This document shows positions 44,530-57,022 of a stretch of DNA of 64,000 nt, in pieces. The translations under genes were made by a program, and so were the position numbers. The notes under the pieces were generated by a model, which saw only the letters and a list, made by a program, of their open reading frames with translations, searched no databases and was not told the origin of the DNA. Numbering within the stretch: the stretch's first letter is position 1; every line of letters begins with the position of its first letter. Source of the stretch: Chimonanthus salicifolius (lineage: Eukaryota > Streptophyta > Magnoliopsida > Laurales > Calycanthaceae); the NCBI GenBank assembly GCA_013350335.1, contig CM023539.1, positions 31,358,631 to 31,422,630 on the forward strand, given 5' to 3'.

Positions 44530-45579
44530 CCCCATTATTACCAAAATGCCGAAAATGACACGGAGATTCGTAAATCTCCCAAAAAACCGAGAAAAATGTA
44601 AGGGGTCATTACAAATTTACTAAACTAACCAATCACAAAGTACACTTAGAATCTGTAATCACCATAATTTAGCGTAATTAAGAGTTAGGGTATTACACTC
44701 AGTAATTGGCACAATGTTGAATATCTCTTTTGTTTTTATAAAAATGAACTACTATACTCATGTGTCACTCATCAGACATCCTTTTTAGGCTAAAATTTTG
44801 TTGAATAATCTGGTCAACCAACGCACTCCACTTTCATCTAAATAGACCAAGCTTCAATTGGGTTGTGATCCGGTCCTAGCACTATATTCACCTTTTTCAA
44901 GGCTTAATTCACTTTCTATTTTTGTTATTTTGTTCAGCATGCTGTCATTTGCACCTCCTTCCATATCACCTCTGTGTTCAAATTAAAGGTTCAACAAATA
45001 TTTAAAAAGTAGGTTTCCGACATTTCTCTAATTTTTTATGTTTCACTAAAATCATTTAGTTATTGTCTTTAATGCATCTCACTTAGTCAAAATCTTTATT
45101 TATGAGCTCCCATACCTTAAGGAAGTTATAAATTCTTTTCTCCCCTTCTTTCATTTCTAATTTAGCATAAAAATCATCACAGCTTAACCTTACTTATAGC
45201 TTTATTAATGACTTTTCATGCTAATTTATAATTTTTCCAATCAAACACGTTTCTTTATTTCTATCATATACATAGCATGTGACAATGGAGATGCTAGACT
45301 ACTTCACGAGTCCTATAGACATTCATAAAAAGCTATGCAAATAGTGAAGCGGTTAGCTTTGAGGCACTCTTGATACATTCACCTATATGATTAACAAGGT
45401 TTAAGTTTATTCTGAAACATGATGGAGGATCACTTAGATTTGATGTGTTTCAGAATAGCTACAACTTATAAATTCATACTATTAAATAAAATCAATGATT
45501 TAAAAATATTTTGAATTAAATTCAAATATCATTGTTGCTGAATTCATCTTTAAAAAAGCATCATGGACTCCTGGGTGAA
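44530..45579. other. Non-coding sequence with a possible LTR edge
   Basis: 44,530-44,698 ends in AGGGTATTACA, an LTR-border signature on the minus strand. The rest is AT-rich with no supported gene. Confidence 0.4.
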
Positions 45580-45850
45580 ATATTGATCGATATGTATCGC
45601 ATTGGCCGATATATCATTTTTTTAAAGACCGATATATATCGGCAGATATAATATATATCAGTTGTACAAAAGAAGAGAGGGAAATATATCAATAGATATT
45701 TGCCATTTTGTATGTGTTTCGTTTAGGTTATAACTTCAGAAAAAATAAAAATAAAAATATATCGGCCGATATTTATAAAAAAGAGAGGAGAGAGAAATAT
45801 ATCAACTAATATCGGATATCGACCGATATATCGTCTGGCCCAATTTTTTC
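45580..45850. repeat. ATATCGGCCGATAT-rich patch
   Basis: About ten variants of CGATATAT and ATATCGGCCGATAT within 270 bp, many self-complementary. No coding potential. Confidence 0.7.
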
Positions 45851-45856
45851 ACCTCT

Positions 45857-45903
45857 TATATATGGTTTGTACCGATGTAATGAGTCAGTACAAACCATAT
45901 ATA
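45857..45903. repeat. Perfect 16-bp hairpin
   Basis: TATATATGGTTTGTAC (45,857-45,872) and its exact reverse complement (45,888-45,903) are separated by 15 bases. Confidence 0.9.
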
Positions 45904-46572
45904 TTGTTGAAATAATTCTATTGATACCTATTATTTCTAATAATTTTAGATCTTACTATTTGTTCTCAACATTTATAGATATGTCCTGATTTACTCAAAA
46001 TATAAATTTTACACATTAGTATTCTGTTCTTAATTTTAAATTATAAAAGTTATTAAGACATCCAATTTTGAAACCATTTCTCCAACACCTTATATGCAAA
46101 ATAAGCAAAATAAGTGAATAGAAACATATTTGTAAAATATACTATTTTCAATTCTAAAGGAGACGGAGTGACGGTTAGAAAGAGAGAGTCAGTTTGATTT
46201 CCATTTCAATCCGAAAGGACTAATACCTGTAGAATTAGTCCACATATCACAAGAATTAATAAAGCGCTCTTCAAACCTGAACACTTGGTCATACAAAAAT
46301 ATACTTCTTTAAATCTGTAGAAACTGAATTAAGTAGAACTGCATCATATCATAATAAATGTGATTGCATCCATAACATAGTGGCGATTTCTATCTAATCT
46401 CTTACCAAATATCAGAATTCCATCAATCCATTTTCTTAGTAAAAGAAACACTAATAATTTCTGTTCTATTGAGAAGACGTAATCCACCACGAAAGCCACA
46501 TAAAGAAACCATCAGACCCATGTGAATATAACAATAACAATAAAGAAGTCTGAGAAGATGATAATGCGAGCA
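45904..46572. other. AT-rich region, probable 3' side of the small gene
   Basis: No supported frame. The part nearest 46,573 would be the 3' untranslated region of the minus-strand gene. No AATAAA was seen on the minus strand close to its stop. Confidence 0.5.
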
Positions 46573-46809
46573 TTAATCAAAAAGGACAAGGCTGGCCGGT
46601 TTCTTGTCGTCACCATGGATTGGAACTTGACGAGTAGAAGCTGACGATGGAGGGTCAGTGGATGGCAGATCCACCTTGGGAGTGGCCACTTTGCCGCTTT
46701 CACCGTTTTCCATGTTTGAGGCTGAGCCGACAAAACTTGAGAGATTTTCCGGCAACACAAACACACTTTGAGATGCTCTTCTTTGGTGTCGATTTGGCCT
46801 TTGAGACAT
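46573..46809 (-). CDS. Small Ser/Arg/Pro-rich protein of 78 residues, candidate host gene
   Basis: ATG at 46,809 with A at -3 and G at -1. Stop at 46,573. The product starts MSQRPNRHQRRASQSVFVLP, continues ENLSSFVGSASNMENGES, then a Pro/Ser/Thr-rich segment (KVDLPSTDPPSSAST), and ends DKKPASLVLFD. No transmembrane segment or signal peptide is visible. RRAS is a basophilic kinase-type site. The upstream in-frame extension to 46,905 has no ATG and would begin before the predicted transcription start. A TATA box (46,908-46,917) and a CT-rich 5' leader fit a real plant promoter. I do not recognise the family. The charged start and unstructured composition resemble small plant regulatory or stress proteins, but that is only an impression. 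It is the only frame here not tied to a transposon. Confidence 0.6.
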   Translation of the reverse strand: MSQRPNRHQRRASQSVFVLPENLSSFVGSASNMENGESGKVATPKVDLPSTDPPSSASTRQVPIHGDDKKPASLVLFD

Positions 46810-46907
46810 CCTCCTTTTAAGTCTTAACCTTGGAAACAGAGTTGCAGGGAAATATGACAAAGGGTAGGAGAAATAGAGAAGATAGGGAAACAGAGAGAGA
46901 GACACTG

Positions 46908-46917
46908 TTTATTTATA
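46908..46917 (-). promoter_or_regulatory. TATA box of the small gene
   Basis: The minus strand reads TATAAATAAA, 99 bp upstream of the ATG. It is followed by a CT-rich leader (CTCTCTCTCTGTTTCCC), as in plant core promoters with pyrimidine patches. The inferred transcription start is near 46,880, giving a 5' leader of about 70 bases. Confidence 0.65.
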
Positions 46918-46929
46918 CAGAGGAGAGAG

Positions 46930-49900
46930 CAGAGGAGTTGAAAAGTATTTCAATTTAAAAATGACCAACGGGTAACGGACCTGGTGGGCTTTTTATGGAA
47001 ATAACGATAATGCCCTATATTGATTAGTGGGATAAGATCAAATTGTAAACTGCAATAATACAAAGATACGGAGTCCTTTGTTATTAAACACAATGCTAAT
47101 TTACACAAGTAGATCTTACTAAGTTTTTAAGATTAGACTAAATATTTTAAATTCGACTCTTATCACGTTAATTTGATACACGAAATTTGATGGTGATTTT
47201 GTTTTGTATTAGTCTAACATTTAATATAAGATAATGATACCCATATTATTCAAAATGACATAGGTGTCTATGTCAATTTCCAAACGAAAATGAAAAATAC
47301 CTTTTTTTAATAAGGAGACACTCAACACTCATCAGTTCAACTATACTCTAAATTTAAACCATGGAGTTTCGATCTAATCTAGTTTAGATTCAAGTTACTC
47401 TAAACGTAATGCTTGTTTTCAAAATTTAACTTTGCTAGCGTATAAATTAGTTTTTGTTAGAAAGACAATGTCAACTCCATTAACATAGATGCATGAGGCA
47501 GCCAACGGGTTGGATTTAAGTAGCCTGGCCCATTTGTTTTGTGGGGTTTGTACCAATGAAGCCACAATTATAATTTACAACGCCATGTATTGAGATTTGA
47601 GATTAATGTTTTTAAGAGTGAATGACCACTATAATTGGTGAGGTCCATATCGATTGATCCATTGTCCAACGTGATTGGACCATGGGCATAGAAATTACTT
47701 TTAATGACTTCAATTTTTTTATGGTCTATAGGACCCATTAAATTTCTAATACACTAAGACTCATATTAATCTGGCTGTAATCGACAATGAGAACCATTTC
47801 ACGGACCAGCAAAAAGGCCACCACAATCTAATGGGTAGAACCGATAACTGGGAATCTGATTTGAGAAGTGGAAGCTTTTAGTTCGATTATTATTTTATTT
47901 TAAGGAGTCATTTTTTGTAGAGTTAGTCGATTTATGTGAATAAAGAGACTTGTACATACTCTCATGATTAATCGAGTGCTTTAAGAGACTTTGACACATT
48001 GCAAAATAAAATCACCACCAAAGAAGACAAAACAAAAAGGGTCCTAAACAACTTACTCAATTTACTAAAAGCCACATTTGAAATGATAATGACTGTATGT
48101 TAATACGTTGAAAAGATTCTCTTTCTTATATTCTTTTGAAATGGAACAAAAAATGAAAAAAAAAATTAATATGAATATATTTTTATTAAAAGGGTCATTT
48201 TTATAGAATATTAGACATTTGAGAGTCGAAATCTTGATAAAAATAAAACATGGTTTAAATTTTTTTTTAAATGTTTTAACATTTTAAAAATATCTAAAAG
48301 TTTTAGAAACTAGGAAACTTATACAAGGAAAACGCTACTAGTGAAACTCATGTTCTCTAGTATCTATAATGATATGTATATTCTATTACAACTCATGATT
48401 TTTTATCGGAAAAAAAATTTGATTTTATAAAAATGTTAAAATATTATAAAAATCATACAAACACCTTAAAAACTATATCTATCACGTCAAGGAAAATAAA
48501 ATTGTATATTGTTTCATCAATTTTTTCTTCAAGAAACTCCAAAATGAGAATTATCTTAAAACCTAACTTCATTAATTTTTAAAAAGAAAACTTAAAAAAT
48601 GATACATACAGCCTACAAGATATATCTATCACATTGAGATATATCCATTTAATTCTATAAACACTCAATATTTTTTCATTAAAGTGTTTTCATAAAAACT
48701 CCAAAATCAAGATTATCTTGAGCAAAAATTTCAAAAAAACTGATGAAAAAATGTAGAAATGACTAATACCTTTCATACTTGAAAAACATACTTTTAAGTC
48801 TTCTTAAAATTATATGTAATGAAAGATTCAATCTAAAAAAATAGTTAAAATATTTTTTTCAAATTTTAATTTTTTTTAAAATGGCCTATATTGTATATGT
48901 ATCGATATATAGACCCAATTAAATTAGTTTATATGTTGTAGCACATAAGTTTACTTTAAATATTTCATTCAAAAAAATAAATTTCTCTTTATAGATAAAA
49001 GGTATTGAATGGAACATACGGATTTTAGAAAAACTTGTACATCTTTATTCCTTTTCTCCTCGTGTGGAGCTCTTAAAACAGAGAGATCAAATAAGTATTA
49101 AAATTAAATCTAACAGTCGAAACATCTTAATACATTTTCCAATAAGATTATAACTCTTGATTTTGATTTGACTAAATTCAATCTTTTAAATGATGTGATA
49201 CACAATAAAGAAATAAATATTTTATAAATTTAATTAGAAAAGGATGAATATAAATTTGAAATGTTGTTTGCAACTATTATACTAGCATTGTTCATTTTTT
49301 TTATAAAAAATAAATAAATTAATAATAAGTTTGAACGACGTAGATGAGAGTTTTTGTTTGACTGAAAAATAATTTAAAAAATGGAAAAATATATAAAATA
49401 ATACCAATGAGTTTGAGTGAAGATATTTGTCATCACTGAAATTTTATAAAATAAAATTAGACGATTTCAATCAAAAATTATAATTAGAAGTTCACATTAA
49501 TTAAATACAAACAAAGCGGCTTACAACGGATAATTTTTCGAAAGTTGCGACGGAAAAAAGGGAAGAGGTAGGTGCGCCTGCGTGGGAGATTAAGAGTTAT
49601 TAAGTAAAAAAAGTGTAACGTAAAGACACGGGGTCTGCACTCTTCACATGTTCACATTAATTACAAATTGGGTCGTGCATAGTATTGGAAGGAACCTTGT
49701 CACAATTCAGATGAACCTCTCCCAGTCCCATACAAACCTTTCTCCCCCTTTCCTTTAAAATTTAAATTCATTAAATCTCAACTTTTTCCTCTCTTCTTTA
49801 ATGTAATGTGGGTTATACACTCCTCATTTTTATCTAAATTTTAAAAAAAATATATATAATTTTTAAGACATAGATGTTCAATTAATTTTTAGAGTATATG

Positions 49901-51011
49901 CATAATGTGACGTGATCCTTTTATGTTGAGAGTGACTTAAACTCAAGACTTTCTTCATCTCAGATGGGTTCTTAACTGTCAAGTCAACCTTCACAAGTAA
50001 AATTTATAATTTAACCTCTTAAATATATCAATATATGAAAACGAGGAACTAATGTGACACATAATAGTTTAATTAATAGATAATTTGACTCAGGAATTAA
50101 ATATCTTAGATTCAAATTCTATAGTAACTTGATATCTGTGGTTTGCAAAGAATTATATGTATTCAGAGCTTTTATCCAATATCCTTATACTCGATGAGAT
50201 CTTAAAATTATTCACCATTAAAATAATATGTATAAAAATATAAAATATAATGGATATGAGCTTCAGTATTTTCTATAACATGAGAGAGATGATTCATGAA
50301 TAGTATTGGTCGATATTGTGTATTTTTTCTAAAAAAATATATTAATTAAAAAAAATCTTCTTATTTTTTTATTTTTTTAATTCATAAAAATTAAGAAAAA
50401 TAAAACCAGACGATTTTTGAAAAATGAAGTCGAGAGGAGAGAGAATAAGTTTGGTCTATATCTCAACCGAGCCGATTTTTAATCCTATTAGACTCTTATT
50501 TTCTTTCCTTTTTATAATTAAGACTAGGATATTTAAAAAATTTGTAAAGATTTTAAAAATAAAAACCTATCTTCGTCTTATATTAAGAATGAGACTAATC
50601 CTTCTTCAATCGACAGACAGTGATAAGTCAATAAAAAAGTGACTGAAAAAGATTTAAGAATAAATCAAAGACAAGAGCGCGGTCGTCATCTTACCCGTTA
50701 TCTCAGATACACTGGTTTGTAACTTTAACGTCACATTTCAAAAAACTGATATATTAGTCATTCATTTCACATCGTGAGATCCGATTGATTACTGATTCAA
50801 ATTTATATAATGGCCATATAGCACCACATTTTTCTGTTAGGAGACACGTATTTTCATTTTTAGGTGTGAAATTACCATTTTGCCCTTCTGTGTTTTGATA
50901 GTCTAATCGAACCTCCAGTTCATTATCTTCCGATCGAACGATTCTATTATAGAAGAGAACGTTCGACCGAACGATTTCTGGAATCGTCCGAATGAATGTT
51001 GTGGAGAGGGA
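46930..51011. other. AT-rich intergenic DNA, no gene seen
   Basis: Long A/T-rich tract with many stops in all frames. The open frame at 50,424-50,642 (Lys/Ile/Leu-rich) has no recognisable feature. No clear repeat boundaries were found, apart from short poly(A) and poly(T) runs. Confidence 0.7.
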
Positions 51012-51314
51012 TTTTCAAAAGAGGTCATTTCTTGACCCTTTTTTACAAACAAGGTATCAAAATTCATCTACTCTGAATTTTATAAACTCCAGGACTGATT
51101 TTAAGTGAAAAGGGTATATAGTTTTGGACTTAAAAAATCGTACCCAAAGAATTAAGGGGGAAGGACATTTTTTCTTAATTCTCTGAGTACAATTTTTTAA
51201 GTTCAAAACTATACATTTTTCACTTAAAATCAGTCCTGGAGTTCATAAAATTCAGAGTAGATGAATTTTGATACTTTGTTTATAAAAATCGGTCGAGAAA
51301 CGGTCTCCCTGAAA
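51012..51314. repeat. Fold-back element with 145-bp arms
   Basis: The left arm 51,012-51,156 and right arm 51,174-51,314 are reverse complements with few mismatches (for example CAAAATTCATCTACTCTGAA and its complement), around a 17-bp spacer. The outer 35 bp are more diverged. The form suggests a MITE or fold-back transposon. A transcript would make a long hairpin. Confidence 0.85.
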
Positions 51315-51340
51315 ACTGTAACATTTGCGTGTTTGGCTCG

Positions 51341-51485
51341 AGTTTTCAAATGAGGTGGCTTCTCAACCTATTTTTACAAACAATATATTAAAATTCATCT
51401 ACTGTAAATTTTATGAACTCCCAGACTAATTGAAGTGAAAAGGGCATAGTTTTTTGCTTAAAAAATTGTACTCAAAGAATTAAGA
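51341..51485 (+). repeat. Third, direct half-copy of the fold-back arm
   Basis: Same orientation as the left arm (GTTTTCAAATGAGGTGGCTT, then AAAATTCATCTACTGTAAAT, ending CAAAGAATTAAGAGGGGAT) with more differences. It starts 26 bp after the fold-back. Confidence 0.8.
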
Positions 51486-53573
51486 GGGGATAAAGTTGTC
51501 CCTTTAATATAATTACAACTATTTATTCTTTTTGTCTAAAATTGGCACTTAATTTTAATTTACTAAATATTTAAGAGAGACTTATATATAAAATTATATA
51601 CAAATTTCAAACATTAAGCGACACAATCTAACTATGGAAACAGGTGGTAAAATTAGAATGAATACTTTGCAATTTAATTATATAAATTAGAGATAATTAC
51701 ATTAAGATATAAAGTTATATGACATGAGTATGATATTGTCAATAAAATCATCATAAGGCATACCATAAAACCACGAGTATAATAACTTGAATTAATAACT
51801 TTTAGGCTCTTAACTTATAATTTGTTTCACAAAATAAAATATAATTAATATTCTACTTTTATAAGCCACCTATCTAAGTATCTAAACTCTTTAACTAATC
51901 ATTTTGTATTATCAAAATTTGATTGAATTTTTTATTGATAAAATATTATTTTAGAATGGATGTATGTGTAAGCAAATTCAATCTATCTTTAATTAAGTTT
52001 TTCTCAATCAAAATTCGAAATTAAAATTTAAAAATATAAAAAGTAATTAACAATAAAAATAATAAAATGATATAATTTCATTTTTATTTTTTATATTTCA
52101 TATTTGTTTAGATTTGTCAGATGTATTGATTAAAAGTTTGATATTACAATTTGCTTTGCAATAGTTTATTTAATACTCCAAAAGATGCTTAGTGAATACA
52201 AATGATGTCCTTGAGTGTATTTAAAAATGTAAATTGATATGGACAATAATGCTTTTACTAACATAATTTTTTTTATTTTATATCAATAAATAAAAAAAAT
52301 GAAAGCACAAAATAAAATATTTATTAATAAAAGTACAGTCTCAAATCTTTTCCCTAGAAATTAGACATTTCTCATCCATTAATGCCAGTGCTTTCGCCTT
52401 CCCAGTATCATGCGTGTCTCCTCTTCTGTCTACTAAATCTGCCATGTTTCTTCTTGGATGGTTCCTCCTTAAAATGAAAGGCCAATTTTTTATGGCAACC
52501 TTCATTTTGAATTTAACTTAATTAGATTTAATGGAAGTGAATGGATCATATGTGAATAAAGATCATTATCATCACATGTTGCTAATCTGCTACTCTTGCT
52601 TATCTAAATATCATAAGATACACTTGATATAAAAATGATTTAACAATTTGAAATTGTATATTTAAATTCATTGAATCACAAAGTTGAATTGAATTAATAT
52701 ATTTTCAGGATAGTACGGTCGCCTAGTTCTTACATTTGAGGAATTGAGGCCACCTTTTATCATGGGTACAGTTGGATGTCAATGGTTAGGGACCTATTCA
52801 TCCATGGAATAAAGTAAACAATTAGAATGGCTCTTTAATGCAATGGTAAGCAGTTCTTAAATCACTGATTTGGTCTGTGAGTTGAAATTCGAGTGGGTTG
52901 AGCCGGGATTTTAATAAACTCAATTCAATCCATGTCAAAACTTATTAAACTTGACATTGATCCAGACCTAAATTAGTGACTTGAATTACTCAATCTGACC
53001 CGACTCAACCCGAATACTGACTCGATCCGAGTTTCAGCCCTAATTACTATTGTTTTATAACTTGGTGCACATGGATCAAATCGGATTATGTCGAGTCGGG
53101 TCAGATTGATTTTAAATTTCTCAACTCAACGTGACTCGAATTTCATACAATTTTTTTTCCCAACCCAAAATATATAGATAAATATCCCACGCCCATTGAT
53201 TTCTTAGGTCGGATCATGCAGGGTCGAGTTAAAAGCCAATCCAACTTTCACCTCTAATTTGGTCTCTTGGAGCCCTTAGTCTTATTTTTTAAAGTGAACT
53301 ATAACATATTTTATTATGGTCTTGGATATTATAATTTCTAACGCACAAGTATTAGGGCTTGCTGTCACGATCTAAAAGTTGTGGGTTTAAGTTTTATGGA
53401 ATTTAATTTAAAAATTTACAATAAATTTAATTCGGGGACCTAAATTTCAAGTCCAATTAATTTTTGTAATTTAAATTTTGAATTAACCTTATTTCAATTT
53501 AATTTATACTTTTGATTAAAAATAAATAAGAAAAGTAAACAATAATCCAGGTCATTACATTGTGAGCCAATAC
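51486..53573. other. AT-rich intergenic DNA, no gene seen
   Basis: No supported frame. 52,880-53,240 is richer in GGGTCGGGT and CGACTCAACCCGA words, a common type of decayed plant repeat. Confidence 0.65.
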
Positions 53574-53701
53574 TTTTACTAGTATGGTGAACCTAAGATG
53601 GAGATTTTTCCCATTTTGCCCTTAATTTTGTGGTTGGTACATTAAATAGTGAAAGGGCAAAATGGGAAAATTCTCACATCAAGTGTACTATACAAGTAAA
53701 A
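53574..53701. repeat. Short inverted repeat, MITE-like
   Basis: Arms 53,574-53,624 and 53,653-53,701 pair around a 28-bp spacer. The inner TTCCCATTTTGCCCTT/AAGGGCAAAATGGGAA is perfect, and the outer part has mismatches. No clear target duplication. Confidence 0.7.
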
Positions 53702-54655
53702 TTACAAATGTACAAATCAATTCCATATATTTATCATTGAGGAAAAAAAATATACATGAAGTAGTAACCTTTATCACCTTCAACACTGATTCAACTAGAG
53801 TCAATTTTCAAACAAAGAATACGGGGTGTTTTTATGTTCGTTATGTTATAAACCGACAATTAAGTTGATATTATTTATTCTTTATGCACCTAGAATACAA
53901 GACCATAAAAAATCTAATCTAATCTAAGATTAGAGAGAGGTTAAACTAAGACAAGTAAAATCAAGAAAAAGTTCCATGTAGATAAACACACATTTACAAC
54001 CAAGATATACCCCGAATGTATTTTAGATTAGATACCAAGGCAACATATATGTTTCTCAATTTAGAAACCAAAGAAGTTCTGTAAGTCATTGAAACAGAGC
54101 CAAGAAGAGCTCAAGAGAAATGAAAATACTACTATGTTAAAGGCAGCAAAGACCCTGCGATGAAGATAAACATATAAATGAATAGTATCCTTGAGATGAG
54201 TCGAGGTAAAGTACCTCGAAAAACATAGGGAAATAAAAGAGGAAGGACACAAAACCAAAAGGAAAGAAGCAGTGGAAAAAAGGGTGTAAAAAGGAGCATA
54301 ACGCATGAAAGCACCCACGCAAAAGGGGAAAGAACAATAAGTGTGGGTCAAAAAAGTGAATAAGTAGCTCAGCTAATAACTATATGAGTTCTTATTACAC
54401 CTCCATAGTTATCCCCAAGTGTGATGTGAAACAAGTGAGCTCAATCATTTATCTAGTACATGAACTATAGCATCTGAAAGAAATAAAAGAGACATAAAAA
54501 ATGTATAAACTATAGCAAGAAAAGTCATGGTTTATTATATTGGGATAAACGTTTCTTACCTCACAAAAACAACAATATCAAATAAAGAAAGAAATATAAA
54601 GAAGAAAATCAGCACTACAATATAGAGACTTATGTGGTTCTCTTTCAATACGCCA
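53702..54655. other. Intergenic DNA, no gene seen
   Basis: Minus-strand open frames at 54,061-54,351 overlap in all three phases and are Phe/Leu/Ser-rich. They are not convincing as proteins. Confidence 0.6.
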
Positions 54656-55479
54656 TGTAATACCTTGACCCAAATTAGTGTCTAATTATGTGATTTTGAT
54701 CATTGACTGTGATTAGTAATCCGTTAATCTAAAATATTATGGATTGGGCTTTTGTAGAGTCCAAGTTTGACTCAATCCGAGCTTGGGAACTTATAGATCC
54801 AACTCGCTAAACTGTGATGGCAAAATTGTAATTTTCAAACTTTATCCGACTGAGACCCTAAAAACTATCTGTATTTAGAAAACCACTTGTTTGAGATATT
54901 TAAATTTCTAGATGGCACACATTTGCTCAATTTTAAATTATAAGTTTAAAGAAATTTTCTGTCAGTCATTCCGATTTTCAAAGGTGTAATCGTCGGATGT
55001 ATTCCTATTTTATAAAATGTTAATTTTTAAATATTTCGGAGTGTAAAAACACCTCGAAGCTTTAGAATGTTTTTATCAAGTAAATTTATGTGGTCTGACT
55101 GTGAAGTCAAAATTTTTTCAAAATATTATTTTAAATTATAGAATTTGACATTTATGACATTTGATTAAATCACTCGATATCTGCATGTTTTTCTATCTAG
55201 ATTTTTATGGTATTTCTAGTTTTTAATACCTAACCTATTGGACAAATTAGCTCATTTTACTGGGGCCTCCATGGTGCCCAAGTTATGTTGATAAATTTGA
55301 AAATTAAAGAGGTCAAATTATTATTTCAAACTAATGTAGTTATAAAGTAATTAACTTTAAAAGTAAGTGAATAAAATCTAATAAAATGATACTACGATAA
55401 GGATAAACCCATGAAGCCTTATCTCATTACATGTCGCCCTATCCTCATTCTCATCTCTTAAAAAAAAAAAAATATTATG
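54656..55479 (+). mobile_element. Possible decayed LTR fragment
   Basis: Begins TGTAATACCTTGACCC, like a gypsy LTR start, and continues with LTR-like non-coding text. No polypurine tract, right end or second copy was found. Confidence 0.35.
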
Positions 55480-56318
55480 ATAAGTGTTAATGCCTCGGCT
55501 TGGCCAAGACCTATGTTTATCAATTCCATGGCACTGAAAAGAAGCACTTGTTAGAAGCTTAAAGAACTAAGATGATCAGAAGAAAAGATCATGCTCCACC
55601 GGATTGAAGCTCATCAGTTATGGCAATCACAAAACGGGTAAAATAGGCCATAGATGACTATAGGTGGTACCCACACCTTAGAGAGGACTATCCCTAGGCT
55701 TAGAAGAACAAATAGTTAAAATCATATGAAGCCTAGTGAGGAAGGTTGATAGTGAATTGGAACCCAACTTGGAAATATGTATTTGGTTTCACTGTCAACA
55801 CGACCAGTCTTATCTCACTGACCTCTCGGTGCAGTCAGGATCGACACATCAGTGGTCAAAGAATGGTCGGCCAGAATGACATTAAGTTCTGAAACATTAA
55901 ACTATCATTCTGGGTTTGCCTCTGATCGGGAGTCTCGTATGCACCAACCCCTCCGTGAAAGGCTGAAACGACCCTTCGTGGTCAACTACTCGTCGATCAA
56001 GATCTTGAGTTCTGAAACCTTGAACTCATGTGGACTCTCGAAGAAACAGACATATCAATAATCAAAGACCGATCGAGAGTACCAGGACCGCCCCTTGGTA
56101 ATGGGTGACAGGTCATTCTGGGTAACTGGTTTCCAAAGTGGAAACTACTGTCAAGCATATTTTACACCAGAATGAGCTTCTCATATTGATCGACCTCTCG
56201 GTACCATAAGTGTCGACCCATCAGTGACAACGACATGTCGACTGGGAAAGAATATTACCAGTTGGGAGTGCACTTAATGCACAACGGTCGGAATTATAAT
56301 GGTAACATTTCAACTGGT

Positions 56319-57022
56319 TGTAACGACCCTACCCCAACTTCCCAGTGTGATATTGTTCGCTTTGAGCCCACCATGCCCTCACAATTTTGTTTTGGGCCTA
56401 ACCCACGTGGCCAGGCCCAAAAGGCCTCACCTAGTATCAGAGTACGCAGCGCGATATTGTCCTCTTTGGGTTCACCCCTCAAGGTTTTGTTTCCACTACC
56501 AATCCACTGGACTAGAAGGCCTCACACATGGGAGAGGGGGGATTCCTTCATATTAACACCTAACCCACCCACCTCACTACCGATGTGGGACTTTTATTTG
56601 AGGTGGGTGGGGGTATTACAATCTACCCCCCTTAAAACCAAAGCCATCCCCGGCTCTATAACATCACAGAGGCAGAGGGCCCACACAGTCCGAATGTTGA
56701 ACCGTGCTCTGATACCACTTGTAACAACCCTAACCCAACTTCCCAGTGTGATATTGTCCGCTTTGGGCCCAACATACCCTCACGGTTTTTATTTGGGCCC
56801 TAACCCACATGGCCAAGCCCAAAAGGCCTCACCTGGTATCAGAGTACGTAGTACGATATTGTCCTCTTTGGATTCACCCCTCAAGGTTTTGTTTCTACTA
56901 CCCATCCACTGGGCTGGAAGGCCTCACACATGATTGAGGGGCGCTTCCCTCATATTAACACCCAACCCACCCACCTCACTACCGATGTGGGACTTTTATT
57001 TGAGGTGGGTGGGGGTATTACA
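56319..57022 (-). mobile_element. TRIM-like mini-retrotransposon
   Basis: Two direct repeats of about 302 bp (56,319-56,620 and 56,720-57,022) start TGTAAC and end GGGTATTACA. The 99-bp interior holds a minus-strand Met-tRNA primer site (TGGTATCAGAGC, 56,706-56,717, next to the right repeat). A polypurine tract (AAGGGGGGTAGAT on the minus strand) lies next to the left repeat. So it is a complete LTR-primer-tract-LTR unit of 704 bp without genes. The repeats contain GATATTGTCCGCTTTGGGCC and GATGTGGGACTTTTATTTGA. No matching target duplication was seen. Confidence 0.85.
56706..56717 (-). other. Primer binding site of the TRIM-like element
   Basis: The plus strand GCTCTGATACCA gives TGGTATCAGAGC on the minus strand, two bases from the repeat at 56,720. 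Confidence 0.85.

Noticed and set aside
46512..46766. 84-codon minus-strand frame overlapping the small gene
   Set aside because: Other phase of the same DNA. It has no start context or conserved look.
46573..46905. Longer 110-codon version of the small gene
   Set aside because: Its first codon is GTG, it lies before the inferred transcription start next to the TATA box, and the added residues are a translated CT-rich leader. The ATG at 46,809 is preferred.
50424..50642. 72-codon frame in AT-rich DNA
   Set aside because: Lys/Ile/Leu-rich with no motif, promoter or neighbour to support it.
54061..54351. Three overlapping minus-strand frames with apparent membrane helices
   Set aside because: All three phases are open over a pyrimidine-rich stretch, so hydrophobicity follows from base composition.
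56235..56933. 232-codon plus-strand frame over the TRIM-like element
   Set aside because: It spans both terminal repeats and translates the repeated sequence twice, and no domain is seen. The LTR, primer-site and polypurine features explain the region.
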